NCBI GenBank assembly: GCA_039809105.1
Contig: JBDHUJ010000054.1
Span: forward strand, 1-7,228
Length of the DNA: 7,228 nt
Source of the DNA: JBDHUJ01 sp039809105
GTDB lineage: Bacteria; Patescibacteriota; Saccharimonadia; Saccharimonadales; UBA4665
Direction of reading: 5' to 3'
The notes under the pieces were generated by a model, which saw only the letters and a program-made list of their open reading frames with translations, made no database searches and was not told the DNA's origin. How positions within the stretch are numbered: the first letter of the stretch is position 1; each line of letters starts with the position of its first letter. Made by a program: the position numbers and the translations under genes. Shown here one piece after another: positions 5,514-7,228 of the stretch.

Positions 5514-5918
5514 TCAGATGAGACTGTTTATGTCAACGACTTCGCGCTTACGGTTGACGAACAGTATGCACTTAATATTTTTTGTCAGCACAAATTGTTT
5601 GACGAGTTCTTTTTGGACTGATTTGTCGGGTAGCCGGCCCATTCGATGAGAGTCAAAGACAATATTTGTCGATTGGTGATAGGCACGTTTCAAATTACGC
5701 TCAACCGCAGAGAGTTTCTGTGCGACCGGTGATTTTATCTCCCATTTCTCACTGTTTATCATGATGTCGGCTGATTTGGAATGTTGCAGATTTTCTGTTA
5801 CTAAGAATTCCACGGTGTAACCTGCGCCTGCTAAAGCGTCGGCCGTCCGCAGCTCGTGACGCCATACATTCACGCCATGTGGAATGATAACTTTGCCTGG
5901 TTTGCTCCCGTTCATCAT
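5514..5918 (-). CDS. CdiA C-terminal-like tRNA nuclease domain, stand-alone
   Basis: A 134-residue protein that resembles the CdiA C-terminal tRNase domain (PF18451 type, a PD-(D/E)XK nuclease fold). The visible signature is SADIMINSEKWEIKSP (residues 49-64), with D51 and E60-x-K62 in the metal-binding positions and E22 (WRHE) as the likely first acidic residue; helix LSAVERNLKRAYHQSTNIV (69-87) and the strand CILFVNRKREVVDI (116-129) follow as in the family. In contact-dependent inhibition the domain sits at the end of a huge exported CdiA and is paired with a CdiI immunity gene. Here it stands alone without secretion signal, pretoxin motif or export domain, and no immunity gene follows: a terminator does. 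It may be an orphan toxin, a domesticated nuclease or a part left after transfer; it is more AT-rich than its neighbours. Start ATG 5918, leaderless; Met2 is next. Confidence 0.72.
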   Translation of the reverse strand: MMNGSKPGKVIIPHGVNVWRHELRTADALAGAGYTVEFLVTENLQHSKSADIMINSEKWEIKSPVAQKLSAVERNLKRAYHQSTNIVFDSHRMGRLPDKSVQKELVKQFVLTKNIKCILFVNRKREVVDINSLI

Positions 5919-5973
5919 GTCGCAATAATACCACAGAGGTGATTAATGTAAGTGAACGGGAGCAAAGCCGGGC
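5895..5973. repeat. Inverted repeat placing a copy of the nuclease gene's 5' end across its promoter
   Basis: TGAACGGGAGCAAA is present on the minus strand at 5914-5901 (codons 2-6 of the nuclease gene) and again on the plus strand at 5953-5966, 14 of 14 bases. The match extends outward as CCAGGC (minus) against G-CCGGGC (plus), so the arms are about 20 and 21 bases with one indel and one mismatch. The 38-base centre (5915-5952) contains the nuclease promoter. Confidence 0.8.
5919..5952 (-). promoter_or_regulatory. Extended -10 promoter of the CdiA-type nuclease gene; leaderless geometry
   Basis: On the minus strand CTTACA (5952-5947), 16 bases, then TATTAT (5930-5925) preceded by TGG form an extended -10 promoter. 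Only TGCGAC separates it from the ATG at 5918, which leaves no ribosome site and predicts a leaderless mRNA. The -35 fits only 4 of 6 bases. Confidence 0.6.
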
Positions 5974-5978
5974 TGGGC

Positions 5979-6007
5979 TTGACAAAGGTGCTAATGCATA
6001 TGACAAT
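5979..6007 (+). promoter_or_regulatory. Promoter of the DUF7144 membrane-protein gene
   Basis: A perfect -35 TTGACA (5979-5984) is followed after 17 bases by GACAAT (6002-6007), a 4-of-6 match to the -10 consensus. The predicted transcript starts near 6014 and carries a leader of about 38 bases with a strong ribosome site. Confidence 0.6.
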
Positions 6008-6010
6008 CAA

Positions 6011-6028
6011 GACACAAACTAATGTGTC
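6011..6028. promoter_or_regulatory. GACACA-N6-TGTGTC dyad at the predicted transcription start
   Basis: Perfect 6-base arms GACACA (6011-6016) and TGTGTC (6023-6028) around six bases sit just after the -10 box of the DUF7144 gene, covering the predicted start site. That is a common position for a repressor site; a short leader hairpin is the alternative. Confidence 0.45.
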
Positions 6029-6051
6029 AAGGTGGGGAGGAGGGTTCTGTT

Positions 6052-6459
6052 ATGGCTACACAAACTAACAATTCGCCGAGCGGCTGGGTCGGCTGGGGCT
6101 ACTTCGCGGGCTTCATGATGATGCTGGCGGGCATCCTGCAGGGCATCAGCGGTCTGACCGCTATCTTCAAGCAACAGTTCTTCGTCGTTACGCCCGAACA
6201 TCTTATTGCTTTCAACGTCACTACGTGGGGCTGGATACATCTGATTTTGGGTATAGTCATCTTCATGGCCGGGCTGGAGTTGCTGCGCGGTGCTATGTGG
6301 GCGCGGGTCGTAGCTGCTATCTTGGCTATCTTGAGCTTCGTAGCTAATATGGCGTTCATCTCGGCATACCCATGGTGGTCGATTACTATCATGATTATCG
6401 ACGTACTGGTCATTTACGCGGTGACCGTCCGCGGTGGCGAACTGAAAGACGTAGAATAG
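6052..6459 (+). CDS. DUF7144-family four-helix membrane protein
   Basis: A 135-residue integral membrane protein with four predicted helices (about 16-39, 60-78, 83-103 and 107-127). It matches the small membrane family now called DUF7144, seen widely in actinobacteria: a GWxxFAG start, a loop ending in VTPEHLIAFNVTTWGWIHL (46-64), a MWARVV motif (82-87) and a closing SAYPWWSI...DVLVIYAVTV. No biochemical role is known for the family. Both ends should be in the cytoplasm given four helices and a basic, acidic-tailed C-terminus, but this is a guess. Start: AGGAGG (6038-6043) with eight bases to ATG at 6052 sets the start; an upstream in-frame ATG at 6022 lies before the ribosome site and would add ten residues with no family match. 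It stands as a single-gene unit, ended by the strong terminator at 6478-6505. Confidence 0.9.
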   Translation: MATQTNNSPSGWVGWGYFAGFMMMLAGILQGISGLTAIFKQQFFVVTPEHLIAFNVTTWGWIHLILGIVIFMAGLELLRGAMWARVVAAILAILSFVANMAFISAYPWWSITIMIIDVLVIYAVTVRGGELKDVE

Positions 6460-6477
6460 CGACGTCTAAGCGTTCGA

Positions 6478-6505
6478 AAAAGACCCCGTTTTGGCGGGGT
6501 CTTTT
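6478..6505. terminator. Bidirectional intrinsic terminator between DUF7144 and DUF1269 genes
   Basis: AAAAGACCCCG (6478-6488) and CGGGGTCTTTT (6495-6505) form a perfect 11-bp stem over a 6-base loop with A-run and T-run at the two sides. It is 18 bases past the stop of the plus-strand gene and 20 bases past the stop of the minus-strand gene, so it serves both. Confidence 0.92.
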
Positions 6506-6525
6506 CGTGTTGCTTAACGGAGTAA

Positions 6526-7059
6526 CTACTTGGCTTCTACCGAAGATACGACACTGTTCGGCACTTCGCCGCTGTGGACTTTTTTGCCACCCTCTTTGGT
6601 CAGTTCCTGTTCGACTTCCTCGACGTATTCGTCTGCAACGATGGCGACGAGCGCGGACGAACCGGCGGGCAGCGATTCAGCTAGTTTGCCCAGTCCTTTG
6701 TCGCTGAAGCGGGTGTCGTGGACTTTGCTCAGCGTGCCGCCGATGAGTGCGCCGACTGCTACCGGTAACAAGATGGTGCTGCCGATGATGCCGACTATGG
6801 CGCCGACGCCGCCGCCCACCAGCGCGCCCTGGCCGCCGCGCCAATCCTTATATTCGTGCACTTTTATTTTGCCGCGCTCGGTCTTTTCCATGTACGCCGC
6901 TGCGACTAGCTCGAACACGCCTTCGCGGCGCAAGTCTTTGAGCACGCCATACGCTTGCTTGGCCGTTTTTACGTCGTCGAACACCGCCGCTACGAACGAA
7001 ATCTCTACGCCTGCTTCCACCGTCACTTCCGTATCTTTGTCATCTGAATTGTTGGCCAT
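6526..7059 (-). CDS. DUF1269-family protein with glycine-zipper membrane segment
   Basis: A 177-residue protein of the DUF1269 (PF06897) type. After an acidic, disordered start, residues about 18-70 give the family's first half (VAAVFDDVKTAKQAYGVLKDL, then EGVFELVAAAYMEK). A glycine-rich hydrophobic hairpin (about 75-110, with GALVGGGVGAIVGIIG and LPVAVGALIGGTLS) is a glycine zipper that probably enters the membrane, and SALVAIVADEYVEEVEQEL (about 141-160) closes the domain. Function is unknown; relatives are often described as stress-linked, which I do not claim here. Start: ATG at 7059 behind AGAGGGGG (7072-7065), five bases away. The frame continues upstream to a TTG at 7155, but that stretch has no family similarity and no ribosome site, so it is left out. 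No clear promoter is visible between 7060 and 7180. Confidence 0.85.
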   Translation of the reverse strand: MANNSDDKDTEVTVEAGVEISFVAAVFDDVKTAKQAYGVLKDLRREGVFELVAAAYMEKTERGKIKVHEYKDWRGGQGALVGGGVGAIVGIIGSTILLPVAVGALIGGTLSKVHDTRFSDKGLGKLAESLPAGSSALVAIVADEYVEEVEQELTKEGGKKVHSGEVPNSVVSSVEAK

Positions 7060-7128
7060 ACCCACCCCCTCTGCTAGTTTGCTGTAAACGCATTCATCCG
7101 TACCGAATAAATACCCCCAAAGGTAATC

Positions 7129-7145
7129 CACCAGTTCCACTGGTG
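7129..7145. promoter_or_regulatory. CACCAGT-TCC-ACTGGTG dyad upstream of the DUF1269 gene
   Basis: A 17-base perfect dyad with 7-base arms (7129-7135 and 7139-7145) and a 3-base centre lies 70 bases upstream of the ATG at 7059. The spacing and size fit a transcription-factor operator for that gene, but I could not pair it with a -10/-35 promoter. Confidence 0.4.
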
Positions 7146-7180
7146 TGACTTGCAAAAGTTTGACTTTTCCGTTGGCACCG

Positions 7181-7219
7181 AAAAAGCCCCGAGTATACAG
7201 TGTATGCTTGGGGCTTTTT
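7181..7219. terminator. Very long bidirectional terminator hairpin
   Basis: AAAAAGCCCC (7181-7190) pairs with GGGGCTTTTT (7210-7219), a G-T pair follows, then AGTATAC (7192-7198) pairs with GTATGCT (7202-7208) with one wobble, over a 3-base loop. This gives an unbroken 18-bp stem. A-run and T-run at the ends allow termination in either direction. It separates the DUF1269 unit from whatever lies to the right, most likely a gene ending there. Confidence 0.88.
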
Positions 7220-7228
7220 GCATGAGTC

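Noticed and set aside
5433..5621. 62-codon plus-strand open frame after the fusion gene
   Set aside because: It runs through the terminator hairpin and antisense to the 3' end of the nuclease gene.
5514..5918. Full contact-dependent inhibition locus
   Set aside because: No CdiB transporter, no CdiA filament region and no immunity gene are present in the window.
6022..6051. Upstream ATG for the DUF7144 gene
   Set aside because: It precedes the AGGAGG site that serves 6052 and falls inside the GACACA dyad.
7060..7155. Extension of the DUF1269 protein to a TTG at 7155
   Set aside because: The ATG at 7059 has a ribosome site and the DUF1269 similarity starts after it; the added 32 residues resemble nothing and cover the 17-base dyad.

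Overview
This is a bacterial window of about 55% GC that uses the standard code: TAA, TAG and TGA all end intact genes here. The gene set (glyoxalase-fold VOC proteins, a small K+ channel, an alpha/beta-hydrolase fused to an HdeD-like membrane domain, DUF7144 and DUF1269 membrane proteins, a lone CdiA-type nuclease domain) and the frequent leaderless-looking starts recall Saccharibacteria or other Patescibacteria. That assignment is a guess; there is no rRNA or phylogenetic marker to test it. No gene looks like part of an integrated phage or plasmid, and there is no CRISPR array, rRNA or tRNA that I can see.

Layout, left to right. Bases 1-337 hold at most the first codons of a minus-strand gene leaving the window, plus about 240 bases in which I recognise nothing. 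From 338 to 3235 four genes lie on the minus strand: a PhnB-like VOC gene broken by an amber codon, an intact two-domain VOC gene, an 86-aa unknown with a textbook promoter, and a two-pore-helix-type K+ channel subunit. The channel diverges from a 704-aa fusion gene (3318-5432, plus strand) across an 82-base gap that contains two nearly identical promoter cores facing away from each other. The fusion gene converges on a CdiA-type nuclease gene (5514-5918, minus), with a hairpin terminator between them. The nuclease gene in turn diverges from a DUF7144 membrane-protein gene (6052-6459, plus), which converges on a DUF1269 glycine-zipper gene (6526-7059, minus) over a strong bidirectional terminator. 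A second very long hairpin terminator closes the window.

The genes look like separate single-gene transcription units rather than an operon: nearly every one has its own promoter or ribosome site and its own hairpin. The common theme is the cell envelope (channel, hydrolase-membrane fusion, two small membrane proteins). Four genes have a -10 box only 6-8 bases from the ATG and probably make leaderless mRNA; the other four have good Shine-Dalgarno sites. Intergenic DNA is rich in palindromes: three copies of a GTCAT-type hairpin repeat, a 126-base inverted-repeat patch built of ACGGTAAACGG units, and an inverted repeat that copies the 5' end of the nuclease gene to the far side of its promoter.
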